This document shows positions 26,841-35,680 of a stretch of DNA of 64,000 nt, one piece after another. The stretch is from Acidisphaera sp. L21. GTDB lineage: Bacteria > Pseudomonadota > Alphaproteobacteria > Acetobacterales > Acetobacteraceae. The translations under genes and the position numbers were made by a program. A model generated the notes under the pieces. It did not search any database, had not been told where the DNA came from, and was given only the letters and a program-made list of their open reading frames with translations. The stretch lies in contig NZ_LMUY01000102.1 of NCBI RefSeq assembly GCF_009765685.1, positions 1 through 64,000 of the forward strand. Direction: 5' to 3'. Position 1 is the stretch's first letter, and each line of letters opens with the position of its first letter.

Positions 26841-28670
26841 ATGAAGTTGCCGCGCATCCTGGCGCTGCTGGCCGGGGTGCTGGCGGTCTATCTCGTCGCG
26901 CCGTTTGTGGCCGGGCTGGGGCAACTCGGCCAGGCCGATTGGGCAGGGGTCGACACGGGCGGCTTGGCCCAGGCCAGCATCGTCTCCGTCACCAGCGCCA
27001 CATTGGCCACCGCGCTGGTGGCGCTGGGCGGCATTCCCCTCGGCTACGTGCTGGCCCGGCGGCCGGGCCGGGGCATGGCGCTGCTGGGGTTCGTGGTGCA
27101 ATTGCCCTTGGCGCTGCCGCCACTGGCCAGCGGCGTGCTGCTGCTGTTCCTGCTGGGCTACGCCAGCCCCCTCGGCCGGCTGACCGGCGGGGCGCTGACC
27201 GATTCGTTTATCGGCATCGTGCTGGCGGAGGCGTTCGTCGCCGCCCCGTTCCTCATCATCGCCGCCCGCTCCGCCTTCGCCAGCGTCGATCCGGTGCTGG
27301 AGGACGTGGCGGCCACGCTAGGGCATCGGCCCTGGGCCGTGTTCCGCCGGGTCAGCCTGGGGCTGGCGGCGCCGGGCATCTGGGCCGGCCTCCTGCTGAC
27401 GTGGCTACGCGCGTTCGGGGAGTTCGGGGCGACCGTGATGGTGGCCTATCACCCATATTCGCTGCCCGTGTACACCTACGTGGCATTCGGCAGCCAAGGG
27501 TTGCCCGCCATGTTGCCCATCCTGCTGCCGACCATCCTCCTCGCGATCGTGGTGATGGCGGCCAGCCTGCGGGGGGAGGCACCGCAGCGACCTCGCCCAT
27601 TTCAAGCCCACGCGCTCCCCCTCCCACCGCCTGGCCCGATACCCGGGCGTGTGGCCCCGGCGCAGACCCTGGCCTTCACATTCCAGCGGCGGCAGGACGG
27701 ATTTGTGCTGGACGTCGCCTGGCGCACGCCGGCCCGGCGGCTGTGCATCCTGGGTGCATCCGGCTCCGGCAAATCAGCGACGCTGCGGCTGATCGCCGGG
27801 GTGGACCAGGCCGATCGCGCAGCCCTGTCGCTGGGGTCGACCGACCTCACAGCATTGCCCCCATACCAGCGCGCCATCGCCTACGTGCCGCAGAATTACG
27901 GGCTGCTGCCGCATCTGTCCGTCGACCGGCAGATCCGCTTCGCGGTCGACTGCGACCCGGCCCGCGCACCCTACTGGATGCAGCGGCTAGGGCTGGACGG
28001 GTTGGGCCACCGCATCCCAGCCGAATTATCTCTGGGGCAGCAGCAGCGCGTCGCCCTAGCCCGCGCCCTGTCCCGCCGCAGCCGCCTGTTGCTGCTGGAC
28101 GAACCCTTCTCCGCCCTGGACGCCCCACTACGCGCCCGGCTGCGGGCGGACATGGTGGCCTTGCAGGCAGAGATCGACGCGACCACCATCCTGGTCACTC
28201 ACGACCCGGCAGAGGCGATTCTGTTGGCGGATGAGGTGTTGCTGCTGGAGGATGGCCACGTGCTGCAATCCGGTCCTATCGAGGCGGTGTTCCAACGACC
28301 CGCGAGCGAGGCAACCGCCCGCCTGCTGGGCGCCGAGGCGGTTGCGGTGGGACAGGCGGTGGCCCCGGATCGCATCGATATCGGCGGCGTCATCCTGGAC
28401 GTCGCCGGCCCAGATCTCGCCGTCGGGCCCATCGGCTGGGCCGTGCGCCCCGGCAGCATTCGCCTCGGGCAAGGCCATCCCGCGACGGTGTTGCGGGCCG
28501 ACCCACCCCGCGCCGGGCAGCGCCGCCTGATGGTGCAGATCGGCACAGCCATCCTTCCCGCAATCGCCGACGCCGGGTGTGACGCAGCGCTGGGTCCCTG
28601 CCACATCTCCATCGACCCGGCCGCCTTTCAGATATGGCCAGCCACCACCACAGCGAGGAACCCGGCATGA
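26841..28670 (+). CDS. Molybdate ABC transporter, fused permease and ATPase (ModB-ModC)
   Basis: A single 609-residue chain holds both the membrane and the ATPase part of the importer. Residues of about 1-240 are a ModB-like permease with six hydrophobic segments and the coupling motif EDVAATLGHRPWAVFRRVSL. After a Pro-rich linker (about 250-275) comes the ATPase with Walker A GASGSGKS, signature LSLGQQQR, Walker B LLLLDEP and the switch His in LVTHDPAE. A C-terminal TOBE-like part follows. In most relatives modB and modC are separate genes. The stop overlaps the likely modE start (ATGA), so binding protein, transporter and regulator form one operon. Confidence 0.9.
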   Translation: MKLPRILALLAGVLAVYLVAPFVAGLGQLGQADWAGVDTGGLAQASIVSVTSATLATALVALGGIPLGYVLARRPGRGMALLGFVVQLPLALPPLASGVLLLFLLGYASPLGRLTGGALTDSFIGIVLAEAFVAAPFLIIAARSAFASVDPVLEDVAATLGHRPWAVFRRVSLGLAAPGIWAGLLLTWLRAFGEFGATVMVAYHPYSLPVYTYVAFGSQGLPAMLPILLPTILLAIVVMAASLRGEAPQRPRPFQAHALPLPPPGPIPGRVAPAQTLAFTFQRRQDGFVLDVAWRTPARRLCILGASGSGKSATLRLIAGVDQADRAALSLGSTDLTALPPYQRAIAYVPQNYGLLPHLSVDRQIRFAVDCDPARAPYWMQRLGLDGLGHRIPAELSLGQQQRVALARALSRRSRLLLLDEPFSALDAPLRARLRADMVALQAEIDATTILVTHDPAEAILLADEVLLLEDGHVLQSGPIEAVFQRPASEATARLLGAEAVAVGQAVAPDRIDIGGVILDVAGPDLAVGPIGWAVRPGSIRLGQGHPATVLRADPPRAGQRRLMVQIGTAILPAIADAGCDAALGPCHISIDPAAFQIWPATTTARNPA

Positions 28671-29038
28671 CCGGCCCGACGCACCAGCTCAGCATCCGCA
28701 TCGACCTCGCCAGCGGCGGCCGCATCGGCCCCGGCAAGGTGGCCTTGCTCGAGGAGATCAGCCGCTCCGGCTCCATCTCCGCCGCCGGGCGCGCGATGAA
28801 GATGTCCTACCGCCGAGCCTGGCAATTAGTGGAGGACCTGAACCGAAACTTTGGCAATCCCCTGGTGGAAACCGCGGCCGGCGGGGCCGGCGGCGGCGGC
28901 GCGCGCCTGACGGAGGCCGGCTGGACCCTCGTGCGCCAATATCGCGCCATGGAGCAGGCCGCCTCCAAAACCGCCCACCCGCATCTCACGGTCCTCGACG
29001 GCATCGTCGCGCGGAAAGCGGAGAAAGACCCGGTCTAG
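28667..29038 (+). CDS. ModE-like regulator, DNA-binding domain only
   Basis: This 123-residue protein matches the winged-helix N-terminal domain of ModE, the molybdate-responsive regulator: [49 protein letters not shown]. The C-terminal molbindin domains that sense molybdate in E. coli ModE are missing, so sensing may need another protein such as the Mop nearby. The ATG at 28667 overlaps the transporter stop and is preferred to one 33 bases earlier. Its likely target is the operator at 25919. The stop codon overlaps the stop of the convergent trmO-like gene in the sequence CTAG. Confidence 0.88.
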   Translation: MTGPTHQLSIRIDLASGGRIGPGKVALLEEISRSGSISAAGRAMKMSYRRAWQLVEDLNRNFGNPLVETAAGGAGGGGARLTEAGWTLVRQYRAMEQAASKTAHPHLTVLDGIVARKAEKDPV

Positions 29039-29529
29039 TCGCCCACCTGAAAATCGCCCGGCTGCGGCGGGGCGATGGGGGTGAACAGCGTACGGTCCGG
29101 CTTCAGATCCAGCAGCGGCGTGCCGTCCAGGCAGTCCAGCCCGCGTACCAGCACCATCCCATTCTCGATCCCTACCAGATGCGCGATCGACGTGCCCAGC
29201 GGGTTCGGCCGCACCGGGGAGCGGATGGAGAAGGTGCCCCGCGCCACGCCGTCATTGGCCGGGCACTGCAGCACCAGGTCTCGCCGGGACAGGTGCAGCC
29301 AGTAAATCACTTCCACCCGTTCATACTGCGCCAGTCCCTGCAGCCCCTGCGCCCAGGGGGCAAAGAGCTCGATCCGGCAGATCGGCCCATCTGCGCGTCC
29401 CTGGCGCGGGGTCTGCATCCGGTTGGTCCAAGGGGTGTGGATGCGGCCAATGAACTCCAGCCCGGCGTCGGTCGCTGCCGGTGACGGCACCGCCACTTCC
29501 CCGCGGCGGACCTCGTTCTCGCGCACCAT
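29035..29529 (-). CDS. TrmO-like (TsaA/YaeB family) methyltransferase
   Basis: The 164-residue product belongs to the TsaA/YaeB family, whose E. coli member TrmO methylates N6 of threonylcarbamoyl-A37 in tRNA. The family motifs are clear: IGRIHTPW near the start, then [38 protein letters not shown] and [15 protein letters not shown]. The C-terminal extension of E. coli TrmO is absent. In several proteobacteria a short family member sits among molybdenum genes, as here, so a role other than tRNA modification is possible. It is followed on the same strand, upstream in transcription order, by the sulfite-oxidase-fold and Mop genes. Confidence 0.8.
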   Translation of the reverse strand: MVRENEVRRGEVAVPSPAATDAGLEFIGRIHTPWTNRMQTPRQGRADGPICRIELFAPWAQGLQGLAQYERVEVIYWLHLSRRDLVLQCPANDGVARGTFSIRSPVRPNPLGTSIAHLVGIENGMVLVRGLDCLDGTPLLDLKPDRTLFTPIAPPQPGDFQVGD

Positions 29530-29530
29530 G

Positions 29531-30028
29531 CTAATGCGCGGCCGGCAACGGCATCACCGCGATTCGGATCACGTCGTGCACGCTGCGGCCGCCTTTTTTG
29601 TCACCGGGCACGACCAGGCGCGGATGGTCCAGTTGCTTGCCGTCCATCCGTTCGGCCACGATAACCTGTTTGCCCTCGAAATCCGGCGACACCTCGCCCA
29701 GCGCCAGCGTCGCGGTGTAGCCGTCCTGGCCGGTGATGCCGACGACATGCCGCACCGGGCCACCTTTCGCGATCGCATGCGCCTGGTCCAGCACGGTCCA
29801 TAGCAGGGGGCCCTCGAACACCGCCTGGCGCGGCCCGTGCTCGGTCGCGAAGCCGACGGGCAGTGTGATGGCCGGCAGCTTGGCCAAATCGTCCGTCGTC
29901 ATCGTCGCAGTGGTCCCGTCCGGGGTGATGATGGCGATCCCCGGTATATCGGCGGCGAAGCCCCTGCCAGCCGGGGCGATCGTCAGCAGCGCCAAAGCCC
30001 CCACGGCCAGGCCGAGCTTCGCCCGCAT
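29531..30028 (-). CDS. Small periplasmic molybdopterin-oxidoreductase-fold protein
   Basis: The 165-residue product starts with a signal peptide ending in GFAADIP, followed by a domain resembling the molybdopterin-binding fold of the sulfite oxidase family, as a stand-alone short form ([40 protein letters not shown]). The Cys that binds molybdenum in sulfite oxidase is not evident, so catalysis is doubtful and it may instead bind or deliver cofactor. It lies 4 bases after the Mop gene and one base before trmO-like, so the three are one minus-strand operon facing the mod genes. Confidence 0.75.
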   Translation of the reverse strand: MRAKLGLAVGALALLTIAPAGRGFAADIPGIAIITPDGTTATMTTDDLAKLPAITLPVGFATEHGPRQAVFEGPLLWTVLDQAHAIAKGGPVRHVVGITGQDGYTATLALGEVSPDFEGKQVIVAERMDGKQLDHPRLVVPGDKKGGRSVHDVIRIAVMPLPAAH

Positions 30029-30032
30029 GGCG

Positions 30033-30239
30033 CTAGACCGCGACCATGACGTCGGACGCCTTGATGACGGCCATCGCCGCGTCGCCGACCTTCAACCCCA
30101 ACTCGTCGATCGCCTCGTTGGTGATGGAGGAGTGCATGATGATGCCGTTGCCGATGTCGATATGCACATGGCCGGTGGTTTGGCCCTTCACGACGGCGGT
30201 GATGGTGCCTTTGATCTGGTTGCGGGCGCTGAGCTTCAT
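30033..30239 (-). CDS. mop: Molbindin (Mop), molybdate-binding TOBE protein
   Basis: Mop proteins are small cytoplasmic hexamers that bind molybdate and buffer its level. The 68-residue product is a single TOBE/Mop domain: MKLSARNQIKGTITAVVKG, then TTGHVHIDIGNGIIMHSSITNEAIDELGLKVGD and AVIKASDVMVAV. The ATG at 30239 is chosen because AGGA lies 8 bases upstream; an ATG three codons earlier would put the ribosome site too close. As the only molybdate-binding domain of this kind besides the transporter, it could serve the short ModE as partner. It is first in the minus-strand operon. Confidence 0.9.
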   Translation of the reverse strand: MKLSARNQIKGTITAVVKGQTTGHVHIDIGNGIIMHSSITNEAIDELGLKVGDAAMAVIKASDVMVAV

Positions 30240-30436
30240 GTCGGGCATCCTGTAGAAGGTGAGCGGCGGAAATATCCCAAATCCGTCTGTCCCGACAGGG
30301 CAGCGCGCCGGGGCGGATCGTTTTTTGGCGGCGCCACGGTCAGCGCGGCGTGCTGATCGAACCTGACATTGCGTGTTCCATCCCGGTCCATTCGAACGCC
30401 GATATGCTCATCCGAATACGACGAAGTGGCAATGGT

Positions 30437-31414
30437 TCAGCCAAAGGTGAATGTAAACGCCTCGAACCCTGGCTTCGAGACGGCGATGGTCATGATGTGC
30501 GTGGTGTAGTTGGCGCTGTCGTACAGCGTGTAGAGCCGGCTTTCCTGCACCGTTACCGGCGGCTGGGTTTGGCCATCCACCGTCACCGTCAACATGACCG
30601 GGGTTGGGCTGCTGGCGACCATGAAGCACTTGCCGGATTTGAATGCGAGCACGACGCCACCCGTGGCCGATGACAACTGCGCGCTCTGCTCGCTCATGGT
30701 CCATGTGCCCTGCAGCGCGAACTGATTGATCTGCATGGCCGATGTCGGCACAGTATAGGCGACGTTGCCTTCCTCCGGCTTCTGCGGGCTGGCGAGAAAC
30801 TCCACGCGCTGCAGGCCGAAATACATCTCCGGCGACCCAATGCGGGACAGGTCCACCCCGTTATCCTTCGCGACGGCCGGCCCGGCGGACAGAAGGCCGC
30901 GGATGGCATTCTCCATCTCGTCATATTTGCCCTCGCCGAAATGCTTCAGCACGATCTCGCCCTGCTGGTTCACCAGGTATTCGGCGGGCCAATATTGGTT
31001 GGCGTAGGCCTGCCAAGTGGACATCGCATTGTCCTGCGGCACCGGATATTTGATCCCGAACCGGCTGATCGCGCGTTGCACGTTCGCGGTCACCTGCTCG
31101 AACGCGAATTCCGGCGTGTGGACGCCGACGATCACGAAACCCTTGTCCTTGTAGGTGTCGTACCAGCGGTTGGTATAGGGCAGGGTGCGCAGGCAGTTGA
31201 TGCAGGAATAGGCCCAGAAATCGATCAGAACCACCTTGCCGCGCAGCCCATCCATCGTGAGCGGCGCAGAGTTGAGCCAGTTGGCGATGCCGGCGAATTC
31301 CGGCGCCTGGCCGAAATGGCCCATCCCTTCCTCGGCCGCGCGGGCCAGGCCGGGGCGCACCAGCGCGGCGGCGGCGGCGGCGGACAAGGCGGTCCGGCGA
31401 GACATGGCGCGCAT
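30437..31414 (-). CDS. Exported thioredoxin-like protein, DipZ C-terminal type
   Basis: This 325-residue protein has the two C-terminal domains of DipZ/DsbD-like proteins. The N-terminus is a Tat-type signal (MSRRTALSAAAAAALV). The thioredoxin domain (about residues 30-190) carries the redox motif CINC in FWAYSCINCLRTLP. The C-terminal domain (about 200-325) is beta-rich, as in DipZ. Starts at 31414 and 31405 are both possible. Its natural partner, a CcdA-type membrane electron carrier, is reduced to a remnant that ends 2 bases upstream of this start, so the source of electrons for this protein is unclear. Confidence 0.8.
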   Translation of the reverse strand: MRAMSRRTALSAAAAAALVRPGLARAAEEGMGHFGQAPEFAGIANWLNSAPLTMDGLRGKVVLIDFWAYSCINCLRTLPYTNRWYDTYKDKGFVIVGVHTPEFAFEQVTANVQRAISRFGIKYPVPQDNAMSTWQAYANQYWPAEYLVNQQGEIVLKHFGEGKYDEMENAIRGLLSAGPAVAKDNGVDLSRIGSPEMYFGLQRVEFLASPQKPEEGNVAYTVPTSAMQINQFALQGTWTMSEQSAQLSSATGGVVLAFKSGKCFMVASSPTPVMLTVTVDGQTQPPVTVQESRLYTLYDSANYTTHIMTIAVSKPGFEAFTFTFG

Positions 31415-31416
31415 GA

Positions 31417-31581
31417 TCAAAGTCCCATGGTTGCGTTGGGGTAGAAGTCCGACAGCCATACCGTGACCACCGTGTCGTATTGGTAGTACACCGCGACGGC
31501 CGTGGCGATAACGAACAGGCCGAGCACCTGTTGCAGCCGATGCGCATGCCGGCTGAGGCTGCGCACATGCCCAGCACCAGC
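31417..31581 (-). pseudogene. Remnant of a CcdA/DsbD-type membrane protein gene (C-terminal end)
   Basis: The frame encodes 54 residues with a charged segment (SLSRHAHRLQQVLG) leading into one membrane helix (LFVIATAVAVYYQYDTVV) and then WLSDFYPN, which looks like the C-terminal end of a CcdA-type membrane protein. It ends 2 bases before the thioredoxin start, where an intact ccdA would normally end. It begins directly after the TAG stop of the DUF2325 gene, in the same frame, and has no good start codon. I infer that the rest of ccdA was removed when the present upstream gene arrived. A short expressed peptide from a GTG is the alternative. Confidence 0.5.
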
Positions 31582-32877
31582 CTAGGACGCGCCGCTACCG
31601 AGCGCAGCGACGAACGATGCGAGCCCGGAGGATCGCAGCGGCATCCACGGCCGGCCCAACTGGCGGCACAGCCGTTTCACGGTGAGCGCGGCGTCGTGGC
31701 TGACGCAGTCCACTGGGAACACCACCCGCTGCGCCTGGCTGATCAGCCCGGCGAGCAGCGAGGGATGGTCGTGTTGCCCGCCATCATGCGCCAGCAACTC
31801 GCCCCCGGCAGCTTCCAATGCCTGGCGCATCTGCTCGACACTACCGGGCCGGCCGCCGACGTACAACACACGCTCCGCCGGCAGGTGCGCGGCGGGCGCC
31901 GCAATTGCTTGGCACGCCTCCATCGCCCGCAATTCGCCGCTCAATTGGTCGCGCTCCGCCTCTGCCTGGATTGCCCGGCGTTCGTGGCGCTGGCATGCCT
32001 CCGTCGCATCGGCCACCCGCGTCTCCAGCCTTTCCCGCCGCCCGATCTCGGCCGCCAGTCGTGCCTCCAGATCGGCGACCAGGTGGCGGAACCCGGCCAG
32101 TGCGTCCTCCGCCTCCGCCTCGGTCGGCGCGCGTGATTGGGCGGCTGCGGCCAGCGTGCCGAGTTGCCGGATGGTGGCGTCGCGGGTGGTGATGGCGTCA
32201 TGCAGGCAGCATTGCTGGCGCTCCACCTTGGCCAGCAGCGCATCCTTCTCCGCCTCCAGCACGGCCAGGCGCTTCACATCCGCCCGGTTGGCCGAGCCGA
32301 TCAGGTGGGACAGCATGTGCACGTCGCCGAAGGCCTGGCGGATGCCGGTGGGGTGGATGTCCGGATGGGTCAACACGGCCCAGTAGGCGCCGGGGATGTC
32401 GCCCGCCTGGCGCGCGGTGCGCCACGCGTCCAACACCGCCGTTTCACCCTGCAGCCGGCTGAACTGCCTCACCACCCCGTCGTGCCGCTGGTCCAGCGTC
32501 TTGTGCAGCAGCTTGGCGCACGCATTGTGATGACTACACAGGCCCACGGCTTCCGAATGCAAATCGTGGTCGTTCAGGTGGGAGATATCGGCCTTCGCGA
32601 ACTTGCCCATCGCCCGACGCAATTCCCCGGTCGTGAGGCAGGTGCCGATGATCGAACAATGCAGCGAGGGGCTCAGCTCCCACAGCCGGGTGCGCTGCCG
32701 CCCAGGCATCGGCGCCGGCTGCGTAGGCCCCGCTGGCATCGGCAGGGCGAATTTCGCCACGGTGGCAGCGGTAATCCCGTGCATGCCGGCCCGGAGAGTC
32801 GACGCAGGCTGGTAGGCCAATCGGGTCATGACAGGGCCGGGGCGGAGATCGTCATAGCGCGCCTTCGCTGTATTCAT
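31582..32877 (-). CDS. DUF2325 domain-containing protein
   Basis: The 431-residue product ends with a DUF2325 domain (about the last 95 residues, from RVLYVGGRPGSVEQMRQ, with PVDCVSHDA). The N-terminal half contains HCSIIGTCLTTGELR and AVGLCSHHNACAKL, so a Cys/His metal site is likely. Between them lies a long coiled coil (about residues 215-330). The molecular function of the family is not known to me. The start is uncertain: ATG codons at 32877 and 32829 both lack a good ribosome site. It is divergent from the aldehyde dehydrogenase gene, and its stop abuts the ccdA remnant. Confidence 0.75.
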   Translation of the reverse strand: MNTAKARYDDLRPGPVMTRLAYQPASTLRAGMHGITAATVAKFALPMPAGPTQPAPMPGRQRTRLWELSPSLHCSIIGTCLTTGELRRAMGKFAKADISHLNDHDLHSEAVGLCSHHNACAKLLHKTLDQRHDGVVRQFSRLQGETAVLDAWRTARQAGDIPGAYWAVLTHPDIHPTGIRQAFGDVHMLSHLIGSANRADVKRLAVLEAEKDALLAKVERQQCCLHDAITTRDATIRQLGTLAAAAQSRAPTEAEAEDALAGFRHLVADLEARLAAEIGRRERLETRVADATEACQRHERRAIQAEAERDQLSGELRAMEACQAIAAPAAHLPAERVLYVGGRPGSVEQMRQALEAAGGELLAHDGGQHDHPSLLAGLISQAQRVVFPVDCVSHDAALTVKRLCRQLGRPWMPLRSSGLASFVAALGSGAS

Positions 32878-33047
32878 TGGGATATAACGACGAGGTCGCC
32901 TCGATGTCCACCCCGGCCGCCGGCTTGGCCCAGGGTTGCGGCGACGGCTGTCCTCTGGCAGCGTTCGTTCGGCACGGCTGAATACAGCGCGTGATTGCCG
33001 CGCTATGCCGAATGCCAACGATCGAACAACAACAAAGGCCGGTGGTC

Positions 33048-34478
33048 ATGGAAAACGCACGTAAATTCTACATCGACGGCGCCTGGGTCGACCCGATCAA
33101 GCCCGCCTTCCTGGACGTGATCAACCCGTCGAACGAGGAGGTGGTCGAGCAGATCGCCGTCGGGTCCGCGGCCGACGTGGATCGCGCCGTCGCCGCCGCG
33201 AAGGCCGCATTCCCCGCCTTCTCGCAAACCACGCGGGAGCAGCGTCTGGCGCTGCTGGAACGGCTGCTGGAAGCATACAAGGCTCGACTGGAAGACACCG
33301 CAACGGCCCTGTCCCGCGAAATGGGCGCCCCCATCACCCTGGCGCGCAACGCCCAGGCGGCCGTCGGCGTGCGCCACCTCGTGCAGATGATCAAGTCGCT
33401 GCGGGAATACAAATTCGAGGACGTGCGCGGCGCCACCCTTATCAGCAAGGAACCGATCGGCGTCTGCGGGCTGATCACGCCGTGGAACTGGCCGATCAAC
33501 CAGATCATGTGCAAGGTCGCCCCGGCGCTGGCCGCAGGCTGCACCATGGTGCTGAAGCCGAGTGAGATCGCGCCGCTGAACGCCATCATCTTCGCCGAGG
33601 CGATGCATGCGGCCGGCGTGCCGAAGGGCGTGTTCAACCTGGTGAACGGCGACGGCCCGACGGTTGGTGCGGCAATGTCGGCGCATCCGGATATCGACAT
33701 GATGTCCTTCACCGGGTCGACCCGCGCCGGCATTCTGGTCGCCAAGGCGGCTGCCGATACGGTCAAGCGCGTGTCGCAGGAACTGGGCGGCAAATCCGCC
33801 AACATCCTGCTGCCGGACGTCGATTTCGAGCGCGCGGTCACCAAAGGCGTGGCCGGCGTGTTCCTGAACAGCGGCCAGTCCTGCAACGCGCCGACCCGCA
33901 TGTTCGTGCCCGCCGACAGGAAGGCGCAGGTGGACGCGTACGCGAAGGCCGCCGCCACCACCTACGCCGTTGGCGACCCCAGCCTGGATGCGACGCAGCT
34001 TGGCCCCGTGGTCAGCCGCGTGCAATTCGACAAGATCCAGGCCCTGATCCAGTCCGGCGTGGACGAGGGCGCGGAAGTGCTGATCGGCGGCCCCGGCCTG
34101 CCGGAAAGCATGAACCGCGGCTACTACATCCGCCCCACCGTCTTCACCGGCGTCACGCAAGACATGCGGATCGCGAAGGAGGAGATCTTTGGCCCAGTCC
34201 TCTCGATCCTGACCTACAAGGATGAAGAAGACGCCATCCGCATGGCCAATGACACGGTCTACGGGCTTGCCGCCTACGTGCAGTCAGGCGACCTGAACCA
34301 CGCCCGCCAGGTCGCGTCCCGCATGCGCGCGGGCAACGTCCACATCAACTACCCGGCCGGTGATTCCGCGGCCCCGTTCGGCGGCTACAAGCAATCCGGC
34401 AACGGCCGCGAATACGCCGATTGGGGCATGGACGAGTTCCTGGAGACGAAAGCCACGCTCGGATACGCCGCCGCTTAG
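33048..34478 (+). CDS. NAD(P)-dependent aldehyde dehydrogenase
   Basis: This 476-residue enzyme oxidises an aldehyde to the acid. The family features are in place: the cofactor region ITPWNWPINQIMCKVAPALAAGCTMVLKPSE, SFTGSTRAG, general base Glu245 in QELGGKS, and nucleophile Cys279 in NSGQSCNAPTR. The ATG at 33048 gives the usual N-terminus KFYIDGAWVDP; earlier in-frame starts reach into the divergent promoter region. The next genes, a cyclase-family hydrolase, a flavin monooxygenase and a peptidase, lie on the same strand and suggest a degradation pathway, but the substrate cannot be told. Confidence 0.92.
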   Translation: MENARKFYIDGAWVDPIKPAFLDVINPSNEEVVEQIAVGSAADVDRAVAAAKAAFPAFSQTTREQRLALLERLLEAYKARLEDTATALSREMGAPITLARNAQAAVGVRHLVQMIKSLREYKFEDVRGATLISKEPIGVCGLITPWNWPINQIMCKVAPALAAGCTMVLKPSEIAPLNAIIFAEAMHAAGVPKGVFNLVNGDGPTVGAAMSAHPDIDMMSFTGSTRAGILVAKAAADTVKRVSQELGGKSANILLPDVDFERAVTKGVAGVFLNSGQSCNAPTRMFVPADRKAQVDAYAKAAATTYAVGDPSLDATQLGPVVSRVQFDKIQALIQSGVDEGAEVLIGGPGLPESMNRGYYIRPTVFTGVTQDMRIAKEEIFGPVLSILTYKDEEDAIRMANDTVYGLAAYVQSGDLNHARQVASRMRAGNVHINYPAGDSAAPFGGYKQSGNGREYADWGMDEFLETKATLGYAAA

Positions 34479-34502
34479 GCGTACCCGAACTCGCCCGCGG
34501 AG

Positions 34503-34554
34503 CTTGGGCAGGGTTGGACAGCGCCGCCCCGAGGCGCTACCGACTCTGCCCAAG
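34503..34554 (+). promoter_or_regulatory. Nested inverted repeats between dehydrogenase and cyclase genes
   Basis: An outer 9-bp stem, CTTGGGCAG (34503-34511) with CTGCCCAAG (34546-34554), encloses an inner 6-bp stem, AGCGCC (34520-34525) with GGCGCT (34533-34538). The two stems are separated by nearly symmetric loops of 8 and 7 bases. No T-run follows, so it is less likely a terminator than an RNA structure that guards or regulates the downstream message. The cyclase ATG is 20 bases after it, preceded by GGGGAGA. Confidence 0.45.
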
Positions 34555-34574
34555 ATCAATCGGGGAGACACGAG

Positions 34575-35627
34575 ATGACCGAAGCCAACAGCCGCTGGAC
34601 CCGCCGGCCGCCGGGCTCGACCTGGGGCGACTGGGGCCCGGATGACGAACTGGGCCGGCTGAACCTGCTGACCAAGGAAAAAGTCCTGCAAGGCGTCGCC
34701 GAGGTGAAGGAGGGTCGCACCTTCTGCCTGTCCCTGCCGCTGGACTACCCGGGTGGCGCCATCCTCAGCCCCCGCCGCTTCCCGCCAGAACTCATGCCCA
34801 CAGTCCGCGAGGGCCGCGCCAACATGGCCCTGCCGCTACGCTGCTACGACCCGACCGCGTTGGACGTGGTGTGCGACGACCGCGTGTTGCTGACGCTGCA
34901 ATACTCCACCCAATGGGACACGCTGGCCCATGTCGGCCAGATGTTCGACGTCGATGGCGACGGCAAGGCGGAGGACGTGTTCTACAACGGTTTCCGCGCC
35001 GGCAGCGACGTCGCCGGGCCAGTGATCTACCGCGACGGCAAGGAAATCCCATATAACGGCCCGCAAGGCGCGCAACGCCTTGGCGTGGAGAACATGGCCG
35101 AGACCTGCATCCAGGGCCGCGGCGTCATGATCGACCTCGATGCGCATTATGGCCGCTCCGGCGAAGTCGTGGGCTACGACTCGCTGATGCGCGTGCTGGA
35201 GAAGGACAAGGTCGTCGTCGAACCCGGTGACCTCGTCTGCATCCGCACCGGCTTTGCCCAGATGCTGCTGGACATGAACAAGCAGCCGGATGCGACCAAG
35301 CTGCACAGCACCAACTGCGCATTGGATGGCCGCGACGCCAAGTTGCAGCAATGGGTGACCGACACCGGGCTGGTCGCGCTGATCGCCGACAATTACGGCG
35401 TCGAAGCCGTGCCCGCCAAACCGTGCATGGACGATTTCTGCGCGACGCTCCCATTGCACGCGCATTGCCTTTTCCGGCTCGGCGTCTACCTCGGCGAGAT
35501 GTGGCAGTTGGGCGAGTTGGCCGACTGGCTGCGCGCCAACGGCCGCAACCGCTTCCTGCTCACCGCACCGCCGCTACGCCTGCCTGGCGCCGTCGGCTCC
35601 CCGGCCACGCCGGTCGCGACCGTGTAG
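34575..35627 (+). CDS. Cyclase-family metal-dependent hydrolase
   Basis: The 350-residue product is a member of the cyclase family (kynurenine formamidase-like fold), which hydrolyses amides or lactones with a bound metal. In this longer branch the usual HxGTHxDxxxH motif reads STQWDTLAHVG, keeping the Asp and the last His but not the first His pair. Other family parts are GDLVCIRTGFAQML and LIADNYGVEAVP, followed by HAHCLFRLGVYLGE. Start ATG with GGGGAG 6 bases before it. It lies between an aldehyde dehydrogenase and a flavin monooxygenase, so it may open a ring or lactone intermediate in the same pathway; this is inference. Confidence 0.85.
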   Translation: MTEANSRWTRRPPGSTWGDWGPDDELGRLNLLTKEKVLQGVAEVKEGRTFCLSLPLDYPGGAILSPRRFPPELMPTVREGRANMALPLRCYDPTALDVVCDDRVLLTLQYSTQWDTLAHVGQMFDVDGDGKAEDVFYNGFRAGSDVAGPVIYRDGKEIPYNGPQGAQRLGVENMAETCIQGRGVMIDLDAHYGRSGEVVGYDSLMRVLEKDKVVVEPGDLVCIRTGFAQMLLDMNKQPDATKLHSTNCALDGRDAKLQQWVTDTGLVALIADNYGVEAVPAKPCMDDFCATLPLHAHCLFRLGVYLGEMWQLGELADWLRANGRNRFLLTAPPLRLPGAVGSPATPVATV

Positions 35628-35680
35628 CGCGCAGCCGGCGCGCAGGGCTAGGTTGGGCGCCGAAGCTCCGGAGCCCGACC

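Noticed and set aside
30249-30436. ModE box upstream of mop
   Set aside because: I searched the gap for a CG-N-TAT and ATA-N-CG pair at 12-base spacing and found none.
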